The notes: generated by a model not told the origin, from the letters alone. 64,000 bases of DNA from Planctomycetales bacterium ZRK34 (GCA_014873095.1 CP050848.1:5453850-5517849), one strand, 5' to 3'; positions 26,810-35,270 are shown, counted from the first letter of the stretch. Translations and numbers: made by a program.

Positions 26810-28809
26810 TCCGTCACCTCCCTGAGCAGGCGCAGAATCTCGGCTTCGGCCTTCTTCAGATCGGCATCAATCTCCTCCAGCGGGCGCGGAGGCGTGTAGG
26901 TGTAGAAGTGGCGATTGAAGTTGATCTCGTAGCCGACCTTATCCTTCTCCCGGTCCATCCAGGCGTCCGGCACATGGGGGCGAACCTCGCGCTCGAAGTA
27001 GGCTTCGATGTCATCGGTGAGCGGGACGTTCTCAAAGTCACGAAGGGATGTATCAGGCTCGAAATCCGAAAACTGCGTGGGCTTGTCGGCTAGGACGGGT
27101 TGAGCGGCCGGTTCGGTGACGGTGAAGACGCTGCGAAACAGCTTGTGCTCCGGGGCCTTCCAGCGGGTCTTGCGCTTCCTGAGGATCGTGGCGATGCGTA
27201 GGGCGACAGCGTTCCAGTCATCGAGCGGCTCCCGGCCGATCTGCTTGTCGATCTCCTGTATGTCATCGAGCAGGTGAGGTACGGCGTCGAGAAAACGGGC
27301 CTTGTCCTCGGCGGTCATCCGGTAGCGGAGGCGGAGCGGGCGTTCGACGGTGACGCGGGTGTAGCCGAATTCTTCGTTGCAAAAGACCTTGGAACGGTCC
27401 GACACGGTGAATCTACCGTAGCCCTTGACGATCTCGGCGATCTGGTCGGGTTCCGCTCCATCCTCGGCGTCGGGGCCTTCGCCGATCTTGCGGCGTTTGT
27501 CGCCCATGCTGCGGCGCATGGGGATGTAGATGTCGCGAGCGTCGAAGAGCTGGATTTTGCCCTTGCGGCGTTTGTCCTTACGGTTGGTGACGATCCAGAT
27601 GTAAGTGCTGATGGGTGTGTTGTAGAACATCTGCTCGGGCAGTGCGACGACGGCTTCGAGCCAGTCGTTTTCGATGATCCACTTGCGGATTTCGCTTTCG
27701 CCCGAGCCCGCGCCGCCGGTGAACAGCGGCGAGCCGCTAAAGACGATGGCCAGACGCGAGCCGTGCTTCTGCTTGTCGGGCTGGTATGGCTCGAACTTGC
27801 TGATCATGTGCTGGAGGAACAGGAGCGAGCCATCGTTGACGCGAGGCAGGCCTGCGCCAAAGCGGCCAGCGAAGCCGGATTTTGCATGCTCGCGCTTCAG
27901 TTCCATCTGCTGTTTCTTCCAGTCCACTCCGAAGGGCGGGTTGGCGATGAGATAGTCGAACCGGTGGCCGGAGAATTGATCATCGAGGAAGGTATCGCCG
28001 AACTTGATATTCTCGCCCGCGCCATTGTGGGCAACCTCCTTGATGAGCATGTCGGAGGCGGCGGTGGCGAAAGCGCGTTTGTTGTAGTCCTGGCCGTAGG
28101 TGTAGAGCCGGGCTTCGAGGTTGTGGCGGCGGAGGTAATTCTGGGCCTCGGCGAGCATGCCGCCAGTGCCGCAGGCGGGGTCGAGCATGGTGCGGACGGC
28201 GTCACCGGCAAGCAGGTCGTCATCCTGGATGAAGAGCATGCTCACCATCAGGCGGATGACCTCGCGGGGGGTGAAGTGGTCGCCGGCTGTCTCGTTGGCC
28301 AGTTCGTTGAAACGGCGGATTAGGTTTTCAAAGGCCAAGCCCATCTGACTGTTGGGCACGGTGTCGGGGTGCAAGTCAACGTCTGAAAACTGGGAGACGA
28401 CGAGGTAGAGGATATTGGCCTCTCGCATCTTCTCGATTTCGTTGCCGAACTCGAAGTAGTCGAAGATGCGGCGAACGTTGGCGGAGAAGCCATTGATGTA
28501 GCTGACCAGATGCTTGTCGATGTGGTCGGGGTCGCCCTTGAGCTTGGCGAAATCGAGCGGCGAATGATTGTGGAAGCGTTGCCCTGCGGCCTTGTTGAGG
28601 ACGGTGTCGAGGGCGGCATCCTTGTGTTTGCTGCGGTTCTTGGCACACGCAGTGAGGACCTTCGCCTTGGTCGGGGCGAGCACGCAGTCGAAGCGACGCA
28701 GGACGGTCATGGGCAGCATGACGCGCTCATATTGCGGCGGGCGATACGGCCCGCGGAGCAGATCGGCGATCTGCCAGATGAGGTTCGCGATTTCTTGGTG
28801 GGATGGCAT
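26806..28809 (-). CDS. hsdM: Type I modification methyltransferase
   Basis: N6-adenine methyltransferase of the type I complex; it protects host sites and, with HsdS, forms the core enzyme. The 667-residue protein has an N-terminal helical domain, motif I DPACGTGGML (210-219) and catalytic motif IV NPPF (290-293), then ALPEQMFYNTPISTYIWIVTNRK. It is longer than classical HsdM (about 500 residues) because of a C-terminal extension rich in charged residues (after ~500). It starts 3 bases after the DUF5655-like gene stop. Confidence 0.95.
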   Translation of the reverse strand: MPSHQEIANLIWQIADLLRGPYRPPQYERVMLPMTVLRRFDCVLAPTKAKVLTACAKNRSKHKDAALDTVLNKAAGQRFHNHSPLDFAKLKGDPDHIDKHLVSYINGFSANVRRIFDYFEFGNEIEKMREANILYLVVSQFSDVDLHPDTVPNSQMGLAFENLIRRFNELANETAGDHFTPREVIRLMVSMLFIQDDDLLAGDAVRTMLDPACGTGGMLAEAQNYLRRHNLEARLYTYGQDYNKRAFATAASDMLIKEVAHNGAGENIKFGDTFLDDQFSGHRFDYLIANPPFGVDWKKQQMELKREHAKSGFAGRFGAGLPRVNDGSLLFLQHMISKFEPYQPDKQKHGSRLAIVFSGSPLFTGGAGSGESEIRKWIIENDWLEAVVALPEQMFYNTPISTYIWIVTNRKDKRRKGKIQLFDARDIYIPMRRSMGDKRRKIGEGPDAEDGAEPDQIAEIVKGYGRFTVSDRSKVFCNEEFGYTRVTVERPLRLRYRMTAEDKARFLDAVPHLLDDIQEIDKQIGREPLDDWNAVALRIATILRKRKTRWKAPEHKLFRSVFTVTEPAAQPVLADKPTQFSDFEPDTSLRDFENVPLTDDIEAYFEREVRPHVPDAWMDREKDKVGYEINFNRHFYTYTPPRPLEEIDADLKKAEAEILRLLREVTE

Positions 28810-28812
28810 ACG

Positions 28813-29724
28813 TCAGTTTTCCTCGAAGCTCTTCTGAATCAGCGGCTTGGCTCTTTCCAGATCGTCAAGGTTCCGGATCGTCAGCTCCAGGTCGCCGGTG
28901 CCGTGGTGGCCGACGTTCCGTTTGTCGGCCGAGAACCCGTCCTCAAGCGTGACCTCGTCGGGACTCAGTGGAAGCCACATTAGAAGGCTGTTCCGGCCTG
29001 TCTGAAGCTGGATCGTGGCGAAGTTCTTCAGCCGCTTGCAGGCGATGTACCACTTGAGGAACTTGATCTGGACGTCGTCGCCCAGGCCCTGGACGTGGTC
29101 GCGGCAGGCGTCGAACAACTCCTTGAGCGGCGGCTCTGCCCGGGCCAAGTACTCTTCCTGCGTCGTATACTGCTTGGGACCACCGCCAGTGCCGCCATCA
29201 CCATCTTCGATCGGCTCGGCCGAGACGACGTTGACCAGATCCAGCATGAGCAGATCGTCGCCGAAAAAGGTATGGCGGAGCAGTTCGATGTTGCGGTTGA
29301 TCTGCTGGATGGCGTGAATGTCGTAGCGGGTGAAGTCTTCTGCGATACAGAGCAGACGCGGCCCGCTCCAATCCAACTGCTCGGCAGCTTCCTGGCCGAA
29401 CTGCCGCTGAACCAACAACTCGAACTCGGCTTTGTGGTCCATCAGCCAGTCGAGATAGAACAGGCCCTGGTTGATGACGTTGGCGTTCGAGTTCCGTTTA
29501 TATTCGATGATTGTGGGGCAGAAGTTCTCGTCGATCCCGAGCGTGTCGATCCTGCCCGCGTGGGTCTTGCCGGTGGAGTACTCCGAAGCAACAAAGCGGA
29601 CGTGCAGGAAGGTTTCGAGGTGCTTTTCGATAAGCACCTGAAGCTTCTTCTCCAGCCTGACCGCGCGGCCGACAAGCTCCTCGGCGTCGCCGCTGCTAAC
29701 GCGGAATAGTTTCACGTCGCTCAT
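28813..29724 (-). CDS. PD-(D/E)XK nuclease-like protein with DUF5655-type C terminus
   Basis: A 303-residue protein. The segment GRIDTLGIDENFCPTIIEYK gives a PD-(D/E)XK core (Asp60, Glu74, Lys76), as in NucS/Holliday-resolvase-like nucleases. The C-terminal ~110 residues (LKELFDACRDHVQGLGDDVQIKFLKWYIACKRLKNFATIQLQ) resemble DUF5655. Such proteins often flank type I restriction genes, where they may add DNA cleavage. It overlaps the upstream HTH gene by 4 bases and lies just before hsdM. The nuclease activity is inferred from motifs. Confidence 0.7.
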   Translation of the reverse strand: MSDVKLFRVSSGDAEELVGRAVRLEKKLQVLIEKHLETFLHVRFVASEYSTGKTHAGRIDTLGIDENFCPTIIEYKRNSNANVINQGLFYLDWLMDHKAEFELLVQRQFGQEAAEQLDWSGPRLLCIAEDFTRYDIHAIQQINRNIELLRHTFFGDDLLMLDLVNVVSAEPIEDGDGGTGGGPKQYTTQEEYLARAEPPLKELFDACRDHVQGLGDDVQIKFLKWYIACKRLKNFATIQLQTGRNSLLMWLPLSPDEVTLEDGFSADKRNVGHHGTGDLELTIRNLDDLERAKPLIQKSFEEN

Positions 29725-29924
29725 TCTTCATCTCCGATGCCGGTGACAGCGCGACCCGTCTTGACCCAAGAATCGATGGCTTCCTTGTGGAAGCGCCATC
29801 GCTTGCCGATCTTCGTGCCTGGCAGCTTGTTCTCGACTGCCAGCTTGTAGAGCGTGGACTTGGAGATCTTCAGATACTCTGCTAGTTCGTCCATCGTCAT
29901 GATCTCGTCGCGTTTCGCCGCCAT
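29721..29924 (-). CDS. Excisionase-family HTH DNA-binding protein
   Basis: A 67-residue protein with the helix-turn-helix MTMDELAEYLKISKSTLYKLAVENKLPGTKIGKRWRFHKEAIDSWV, the standard excisionase/MerR-like fold. First gene after a promoter-like sequence and before the nuclease/hsd genes, so it is more likely a local regulator of the operon than an excisionase. Co-translated with the next gene (ATGA overlap). Confidence 0.85.
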   Translation of the reverse strand: MAAKRDEIMTMDELAEYLKISKSTLYKLAVENKLPGTKIGKRWRFHKEAIDSWVKTGRAVTGIGDEE

Positions 29925-29981
29925 GGCTACTCCAACGCCCCGGGGATGATCTGTCCGCCCAGCCCCGTTTACGCATCGATT

Positions 29982-30009
29982 ATTATCCGTTTTTCGCCGA
30001 TGTTCACAA
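29982..30009 (-). promoter_or_regulatory. Sigma-70-like promoter for the R-M/Septu operon
   Basis: On the minus strand TTGTGA (30009-30004), 16 bases, then GATAAT (29987-29982). This is a good match to the -35/-10 consensus and lies about 60 bases before the HTH gene, in a locally AT-rich gap. Function inferred. Confidence 0.45.
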
Positions 30010-30025
30010 GTCGGCCAGGAGGACG

Positions 30026-30919
30026 TCAGTCGTCCTCGTCATCGGCAAAGAGTTCGTCTTCTGGAACGGACAAAAGGACGAGCAGCGTCTGCGTCGCAGG
30101 GACGCCGAAGTGGTGCTCGTACACCGGGGCTCGTGCGGCCTGAAAGTTGTCGAACGTCTGGCACCAGTCCTGGCCAAGGGCTTGTCCCTTCGTGTCGAGC
30201 AGGCATCCCGCAGCGAACGACTGCCACTTTGCCTGGGCCTCGGCGTGAAGATCGCTGCCACGCGGGCGCGGATAGCAGCCGCCTTCGATCATGGCCTGCG
30301 AGAAGAAGCTGAAGGCGATCCGGCCCTCGCGAACACCGATCAGTGCACACGGGAAATCCGACAGCTCGACGCTGCGTCGGGCGGTGCTCGTGATCGATGT
30401 CTTGAACTCGCTGGCCCAGAGTTCAATATCCGCGAATGACATTTCGCCGTCATTCACCAGCGGCCGCAGCAACTTCGTCGGAATGAGCAGTCCGGCGGCA
30501 AACGCATCGGCCTCCGTCTCGATGGTGCGGTCGCTCAGGAACTCACCTCTGGAGGGGTGCGACTTGCCCGTCCGCAGCAGGTATGCCCGGTGCCGGTCGA
30601 GGAAGTAGTGGCCCAATTCATGCGCGATCGAGAAACGCGTGCGCGGATGGTGCTCGCCATTTGGTTGGCGGTCGTACTTGGTGTTGAAGAACAGCAGGAA
30701 GCGGTTCTTGGATCGGTGGTATTCCAACTGGCCGTCGAAGCGATCCCGGAAGTCTGCCCCCTTGGCAGTGAGCAGCGGCTTCTCACTGGCCACAATCGCC
30801 AACGGGTCGATGGGCGCGGAGTCGATGTGCAGTGCGGCTAACACATCGGCCGCCTGCTCAATCGCCTTGTCTTGGCGGTTCCTGATCTCCGCCCATTCCA
30901 GTCGCGTCTTCTTGGCCAT
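30026..30919 (-). CDS. ImmA/IrrE-family metallo-endopeptidase
   Basis: A 297-residue protein with the zinc-protease motif RFSIAHELGHYFLDRH (HELGH at about 100-104) and a downstream EADAFAAGLLIPT containing the third zinc ligand. This is the ImmA/IrrE family, whose members cleave repressors (ImmR, DdrO) on stress or DNA damage. Start 30919 was chosen (MAKKTRL); an ATG 12 bases upstream is possible. It overlaps the acidic-protein gene by about 60 bases. A target among the two upstream proteins or the local HTH protein is plausible but unproven. Confidence 0.88.
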   Translation of the reverse strand: MAKKTRLEWAEIRNRQDKAIEQAADVLAALHIDSAPIDPLAIVASEKPLLTAKGADFRDRFDGQLEYHRSKNRFLLFFNTKYDRQPNGEHHPRTRFSIAHELGHYFLDRHRAYLLRTGKSHPSRGEFLSDRTIETEADAFAAGLLIPTKLLRPLVNDGEMSFADIELWASEFKTSITSTARRSVELSDFPCALIGVREGRIAFSFFSQAMIEGGCYPRPRGSDLHAEAQAKWQSFAAGCLLDTKGQALGQDWCQTFDNFQAARAPVYEHHFGVPATQTLLVLLSVPEDELFADDEDD

Positions 30920-31268
30920 CGTCGTGCCCATCCTCAAGCGCCTCGCGGCGCAGTTGATCGAGTAGTTCGTCGGTCTCCGAGTCTGCGTCGCCTTCGTTTC
31001 GGTTGAGCTGCAGCACATCGTCTGCGATGGATTCGCAGTCGAATTCTGGAAGATCGAACTCCGGCGCGGCCGGGGTCCAATCGGTGAACTCGCCCGAGGT
31101 CACGCGGTCGATGATCTCCTCGATCTGATCGTCGGGAAGTTTCTCGTCGGATAGCGACTCGAATTCCTTCTGCGCCTCTTCCGGCGTCATCGGCGCGTGG
31201 CCCGTGCGCCGGGCCAGCCCCTTCGCGATCTCCTGCCAGAATTTGTCTGATTCGGGGTTCATGTTCAT
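30858..31268 (-). CDS. Small acidic protein between sigma factor and protease
   Basis: A 136-residue protein, unusually rich in Asp and Glu, with an N-terminal helical part (FWQEIAKGLARRTGHAPMTPEEAQKEFESL) and a disordered acidic tail. Not recognised. Its position, between an ECF-like sigma factor (4-base overlap) and an ImmA/IrrE protease, would suit an anti-sigma factor or protease substrate. There is no membrane segment or zinc motif. Confidence 0.7.
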   Translation of the reverse strand: MNMNPESDKFWQEIAKGLARRTGHAPMTPEEAQKEFESLSDEKLPDDQIEEIIDRVTSGEFTDWTPAAPEFDLPEFDCESIADDVLQLNRNEGDADSETDELLDQLRREALEDGHDDGQEDATGMGGDQEPPRQGD

Positions 31269-31882
31269 CGCCTCTTCCCAGCGGACTGACGCATGAGTTC
31301 GTCCACCCGCTTCTTGAGGTTCTCGTGCGCCTTGTTCCGCGACACGTAGATGCTGTTCTTCGAGGTCCCGTGGATTTCTGTCAGACGCTGCGCATCCGCC
31401 GTACCGTCGGCTGCCAGGTCGGCCTGAATGATGGCCTTCTGCAGCGCCGGGAGTGTGTCGATGGCCTTGAGCACATACTCCCAGCGTTGGTCGTCAGGGC
31501 CGAAGAGTTGGGCGGTCCCATCGTTTTCGTTGCTCGGGCCAGCCGGATCAAAGTCGTCTTCGTATTCCCGGTTCTTCGAGCAGAAACTCATTTCTCGCCG
31601 CAACACGCTCTTCGCCGCGTTCTGGGCGATGCGGATGCACCATGACGGAAGCTGCCCTTTACCTTCGTGATACCGGTCGGCGAATCGCCAAATGTTGTGA
31701 ATCGCCCGATTGAATGCCTCGTCGCGTTCCTGTTCTTGAAGGACATGGGCGAAATACTTCGTCAGAAAAGCCTTCATCCGACCACCGTACCGTTGAAGGA
31801 ACAGGCGCAGCCCTTCCTGATCGCCCATGGCCATCATGAGGGCGATGTCTGAATCGCTCACAGTGACTTCACCGTCTGGCAT
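31265..31882 (-). CDS. ECF-like sigma-70 family factor of the defence block
   Basis: About 205 residues. Region 2-like: RDEAFNRAIHNIWRFADRYHEGKGQLPSWCIRIAQNAAKSVLRRE (about 55-100). Region 4-like: LPALQKAIIQADLAADGTADAQRLTEIHGTSKNSIYVSRNKAHENLKKRV. This fits small alternative sigma factors. ATG 31882 lies 7-8 bases after AAGG; a GTG one codon earlier is possible. First gene of the leftward block, so it may drive its own operon or the downstream defence genes. Confidence 0.8.
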   Translation of the reverse strand: MPDGEVTVSDSDIALMMAMGDQEGLRLFLQRYGGRMKAFLTKYFAHVLQEQERDEAFNRAIHNIWRFADRYHEGKGQLPSWCIRIAQNAAKSVLRREMSFCSKNREYEDDFDPAGPSNENDGTAQLFGPDDQRWEYVLKAIDTLPALQKAIIQADLAADGTADAQRLTEIHGTSKNSIYVSRNKAHENLKKRVDELMRQSAGKRR

Positions 31883-32134
31883 CACGTCACCTTCCGCTGT
31901 CGTACTGACTACGCGGCCCCCTTAACTGGCGGACCCATGAATTTTTCTGGCGGCCCCGGGTTAAGGCGAAGGGAGTCGCCCGGCGTATTCCTTCCATCAG
32001 CCGGACGTTCCGGTCTTGATAAAGGATCGCCGCTACCAAGATAGCCGCACAAGTGACGGCTGGCTAGCGGGATAGCGTGACGCGGCCGCCCCGCACCGTG
32101 CCACGCCCAACATGCGGGGAAAGGAGCCATAACC
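31883..32134. promoter_or_regulatory. Divergent intergenic region with palindrome
   Basis: 252 bases between the leftward sigma operon and the rightward 32135 gene. It holds a 13-base palindrome, CCGGACGTTCCGG (32001-32013), and an inverted pair CCTTAAC / GTTAAGG (about 31919 and 31966). Both divergent promoters must be here; no clear consensus boxes are seen. The palindrome is a candidate operator. Confidence 0.4.
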
Positions 32135-33319
32135 ATGGCCAAGCCGTTCGAACCCCGAAAAGTTCTCAAGCAAATCTCCAACCCGCTGCTGCGAGAGTTC
32201 TTCCGTCGTCGCGGCGAACTCGACGACGTGCCTTGGGACGACCTGACAGAGCACAAGATCGAGGCGATCTTCGAAGCGTGGCAGGCGTTGGACGAGCCGA
32301 AGAAGCTCGAGGTCCAGGTCATCCTCCGCGACGTCTTTGAGCTGGCCGACCATCGCGGCCGGGCGGTGCTCGCCGAGGAGATTCTCTGTCGCTGCCCGGA
32401 CCGCGCCGCCGAGTTCGAGGCGCAGGCGAGCAAGGCGGACAACGCGATGTGGGTGTACCTGAATGTTCACGAGGCCTTCGACGAGGCGGCGATGTTCGCC
32501 CGCGCCGATGCCCTCGCGGCCGGGCGGTACTGGAACCGTCGCAACAGTCTGCCGAAGAAGGTGATCGATGTGGACCAAGCCCTCTGCGATCGGCTGGCCC
32601 AGGCGCTGACGGCGTACTACGGGCCGACGCAGATGCGTGGGCGGCATTGCCACATTGTGCATTACCGTCGCTCGGGCGGTGGCGACTACTTCTTCGCCTA
32701 CCTCGACGACTACCCGGACAAGCACCTGGTGTTCGACGGCGACAGCGACCAACCCATCGTGCGCGCCGATCGCTACGCGTTCGAGAACGTGTTCGTCTAC
32801 AACGAAGGCGACGGTTCGATGGAGTTGTACGCCCAGGGCGGCAAGAAGCTCTGGGAGCCGTTGCAGACCGCGTTCTGCGAGGCGGTGCTGGATGAGAAGA
32901 TCGATCCGGCCGACCCCATGCGGCCGGCGTACCAGCTCGATCATCTGCTCACACCTGATTTCCCGCTGCCCACCGACCCGGCCGACGGTGTGGAGGAAGC
33001 GCGGATCACGCTGCTCCGCATCGCGCCGCCCGGCAGCGGCGGGTACATCGAGATCAAGGCGGATCTCAAGGGCAACCGCAACGACATCTACCGCAAGATC
33101 GAGCGATGGCTCAAGGCCGGCGTCGCGGTCGAAGGGGCACGTGTCGTCAAGGCGTCCTTCCTCCTGAAGTTCCAGGGCAACGGGCACGGCCGCCAGCCCA
33201 CGATGCCCTTCGATGTGACCCCCAACTCCAGCAACCTCAAGAGCAAACCCGACGAGCAGCGTGAAGTTGCCGACCGGTCCCTGAAGATGTGGAAGGTGGT
33301 GGAAGATGACGAGCATTGA
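32135..33319 (+). CDS. Unrecognised phage/element protein
   Basis: A 394-residue protein with GGAGC before ATG. No family recognised. The N-terminal third is helical (LKQISNPLLREFFRRRGELDD...). The middle has aromatic, acidic strands (DYFFAYLDDYPDKHLVFDG). The C terminus contains GGYIEIKADLKGNRNDIYRKIERWLKAG. It overlaps the next gene by 14 bases, so the two are co-translated. They sit between the cargo block and the second sigma factor. Confidence 0.8.
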   Translation: MAKPFEPRKVLKQISNPLLREFFRRRGELDDVPWDDLTEHKIEAIFEAWQALDEPKKLEVQVILRDVFELADHRGRAVLAEEILCRCPDRAAEFEAQASKADNAMWVYLNVHEAFDEAAMFARADALAAGRYWNRRNSLPKKVIDVDQALCDRLAQALTAYYGPTQMRGRHCHIVHYRRSGGGDYFFAYLDDYPDKHLVFDGDSDQPIVRADRYAFENVFVYNEGDGSMELYAQGGKKLWEPLQTAFCEAVLDEKIDPADPMRPAYQLDHLLTPDFPLPTDPADGVEEARITLLRIAPPGSGGYIEIKADLKGNRNDIYRKIERWLKAGVAVEGARVVKASFLLKFQGNGHGRQPTMPFDVTPNSSNLKSKPDEQREVADRSLKMWKVVEDDEH

Positions 33320-34277
33320 TGTGTTTCCAGTGCTGCTGAACGCGCTCGACGACGTCGGGCGCGTATTCGATCACGACGATACCTCCTGCTGGCCCCCGGG
33401 TGAGCTGGAGGCTTTGAAGCAACTCGGGCTGGTGCGTCAGGCCACCGGCGGCCTGCATGCACCATGCCCGAACTGCCATGAGGCGCACGTCGAACCGGTG
33501 ACGATTCGGCAGTCATCCGATGGCACGCGGCGGTACTTCATCCGATGTCCGGAGTCGATGCGTGTTGAGGTCACTGCTGAGATGTGTATCGGGTGGCAGG
33601 TCGACGGCGACGGTCTGGCCAAGGCCGTATCCGCCGCCATGGACCTGAAGTCCGCGCCGAAGGCGGTGGTCCCCGGTCGTCTCTGGCGGTTGGGCCGCAC
33701 GCCTTGGAAACAGGCGACGCGCGAGGTGGTGTTGGCGTGCCGCTTGGACGACGCCGATGCGACATCGGTCACGGCTCATCTTGGTTCAGGCGGACGGGCC
33801 ATTGTGTTCGTGCCGCGCGAAGCACCGGACGAACGCATCTGGCCAGGCCATGTGCCAGCGGTTGTCGCACTGTCGCGGGTCGCGACACTCACGCCGCATG
33901 GTATTGAATTGGATGTTGCCACGATCACTGAGATCGTCGGCGATGCCGACGTGTTGGCCGAAGAACGGTCAGCGCTGCCCGTTGATCCTGATGTGAAAAA
34001 GCAAACCGTCCGGCGGCAGGTCACGGCGCAACTGCAGTCGAAGGATTGGGACGACGTCCTGGTCGCGGCCTACAAGCAGCACGGCTCGTACCGCAAGGCG
34101 GCAGACGCGTTGACGGCACAGACCGGCGAACCGGTCAGCAAGGACAAGGTGCGGCGCGCTGTTGAACGGCGTGGCGGCATCGCCGAGGTCATGGCCGATT
34201 CGGACACCGCCTCGGTCGCCCGAACTGTCGCGTCGCAACGCCGCGACAGACAGAAAAAAGTTCTGACTTACCGTTAG
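33306..34277 (+). CDS. Unrecognised zinc-ribbon/HTH protein
   Basis: A 323-residue protein. A putative zinc site (CPNCHEAH, about residues 53-60, with RCPE later) lies near the N terminus. The C-terminal ~80 residues look DNA-binding (VRRQVTAQLQSKDWDDVLVAAYKQHGSYRKAADALTAQTGEPVSKDKVRRAVERRGG), with a helix-turn-helix similar to those of transposon or plasmid proteins. The middle is not recognised. It overlaps the 32135 gene and is followed by a terminator. Confidence 0.75.
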   Translation: MTSIDVFPVLLNALDDVGRVFDHDDTSCWPPGELEALKQLGLVRQATGGLHAPCPNCHEAHVEPVTIRQSSDGTRRYFIRCPESMRVEVTAEMCIGWQVDGDGLAKAVSAAMDLKSAPKAVVPGRLWRLGRTPWKQATREVVLACRLDDADATSVTAHLGSGGRAIVFVPREAPDERIWPGHVPAVVALSRVATLTPHGIELDVATITEIVGDADVLAEERSALPVDPDVKKQTVRRQVTAQLQSKDWDDVLVAAYKQHGSYRKAADALTAQTGEPVSKDKVRRAVERRGGIAEVMADSDTASVARTVASQRRDRQKKVLTYR

Positions 34278-34306
34278 CCACGGTATTGCAGTCACTTAGC
34301 ACGCTT

Positions 34307-34331
34307 CAGGCGGGCCTCGCGTCCGCCTTTT
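34307..34331 (+). terminator. Rho-independent terminator
   Basis: Arms AGGCGG and CCGCCT with a 9-base GC-rich loop and a short T tract (TTTT), about 30 bases after the 33306 gene. Confidence 0.65.
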
Positions 34332-34498
34332 CTATGCGCCAACCGCGACACCACGGGCCTCGGTCGAGGCCGGATCGGCTCACAACCGGTCAGCCCCGAC
34401 CGCACCTGTGATTCTCGCGGCAAGGTGTCGCGACACAGAACTTCGAACGTGCGTAAGGCGGCTGATCCGGGAGCATTTCGACCGGCCTCGAGGACACC

Positions 34499-35080
34499 AT
34501 GGCCTCGAGCCACGATATCGTTTCGGACCCGTTCACCGTCACCTTCATCCGCGTCAAAGCAGGCCAGCTGATCAAGCGGTCCGACTTCTCAAGTTCGGAC
34601 TTCGATGACCTGCAACAGGACATGCGCCTGTACCTCCTGGAGAAGGCCCACCTGTTCGACCCCGATCGGGGCAACCTCGAGTCGTTCGTCACCAAGGCGG
34701 TCAACTCGTGCGTGGGGATGATGCTGCGCCGCCAGGACTGCCTCAAGCGGCGAGAAGACAAGAAGGCCATCTCGCTCGAGCGCACGATGGTCGAGCATGA
34801 AGATGAGGTCAGCATGCTCGGCGAGGTGCTGCTGGAAGACGACGGCCAGCGGCGCACGCAGACCTACCCCAAGTCGGACTTCGAACACTTCGAGCTGAAC
34901 GAAGCGGTCGAGCATGTGATGGCCAAGCTCGATCCCGACGACCGCGATTTGCTTCTGAGCATCGCTGAACACGGCCTCAAGGAGACGGCGCGTATGCGTG
35001 GCGTGTCCTGGCGGCAGGTCACCAATGCGCGCGACCGGCTTCGCAAGGAGTTCGAGAAAGCCGGCCTCGGTCGTGATTAA
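34499..35080 (+). CDS. Small sigma-70-like factor of the phage
   Basis: A 193-residue protein. Region 2-like: FDDLQQDMRLYLLEKAHLFDPDRGNLESFVTKAVNSCVGMMLRRQDCLKRRED (about 36-88). Region 4-like: LDPDDRDLLLSIAEHGLKETARMRGVSWRQVTNARDRLRKEFEKAGL. This is the ECF/phage-sigma layout. It stands alone between a terminator and copy B of the repeated promoter-like element, which begins inside its last codons. That makes it the best candidate for the factor recognising the three elements, though nothing in the sequence proves this. Confidence 0.8.
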   Translation: MASSHDIVSDPFTVTFIRVKAGQLIKRSDFSSSDFDDLQQDMRLYLLEKAHLFDPDRGNLESFVTKAVNSCVGMMLRRQDCLKRREDKKAISLERTMVEHEDEVSMLGEVLLEDDGQRRTQTYPKSDFEHFELNEAVEHVMAKLDPDDRDLLLSIAEHGLKETARMRGVSWRQVTNARDRLRKEFEKAGLGRD

Positions 35081-35125
35081 TCGGGACGGCCTCTGCTGGT
35101 TGTCATAGGTAACTAGAGAGGGGAG
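35073..35125 (+). promoter_or_regulatory. Repeated promoter-like element, copy B
   Basis: GGGAC (35083-35087), 16 bases, CATAGGTAACTA (35104-35115), then GAGAGGGGA. It overlaps the stop codon of the sigma gene and precedes the DNA-metabolism genes. Similarity to copy A continues downstream (TGTTTT, then CCCG). Confidence 0.6.
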
Positions 35126-35142
35126 GACGTGTTTTGCCCGCC

Positions 35143-35190
35143 CCCCCGGAAGCTCCCGGAAGCCCCGGAAGTTCCCGGAACTCGCCCCGG
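35143..35190 (+). repeat. Tandem CCGGAAG leader repeats
   Basis: Downstream of copy B the leader contains four successive CCGGAA units (starting about 35146, 35156, 35166 and 35177) with 10-11 base period, ending in CCCCGGG. The RNA could form competing hairpins. No gene is present before 35271. Confidence 0.55.
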
Positions 35191-35270
35191 GCCTCGAAGG
35201 CAAGGCAGGGATGCCGACACCTTCGAGGCCCTCCGGCGGGCGGGCCGAATGGCAACGGCGAAGGAACGCG

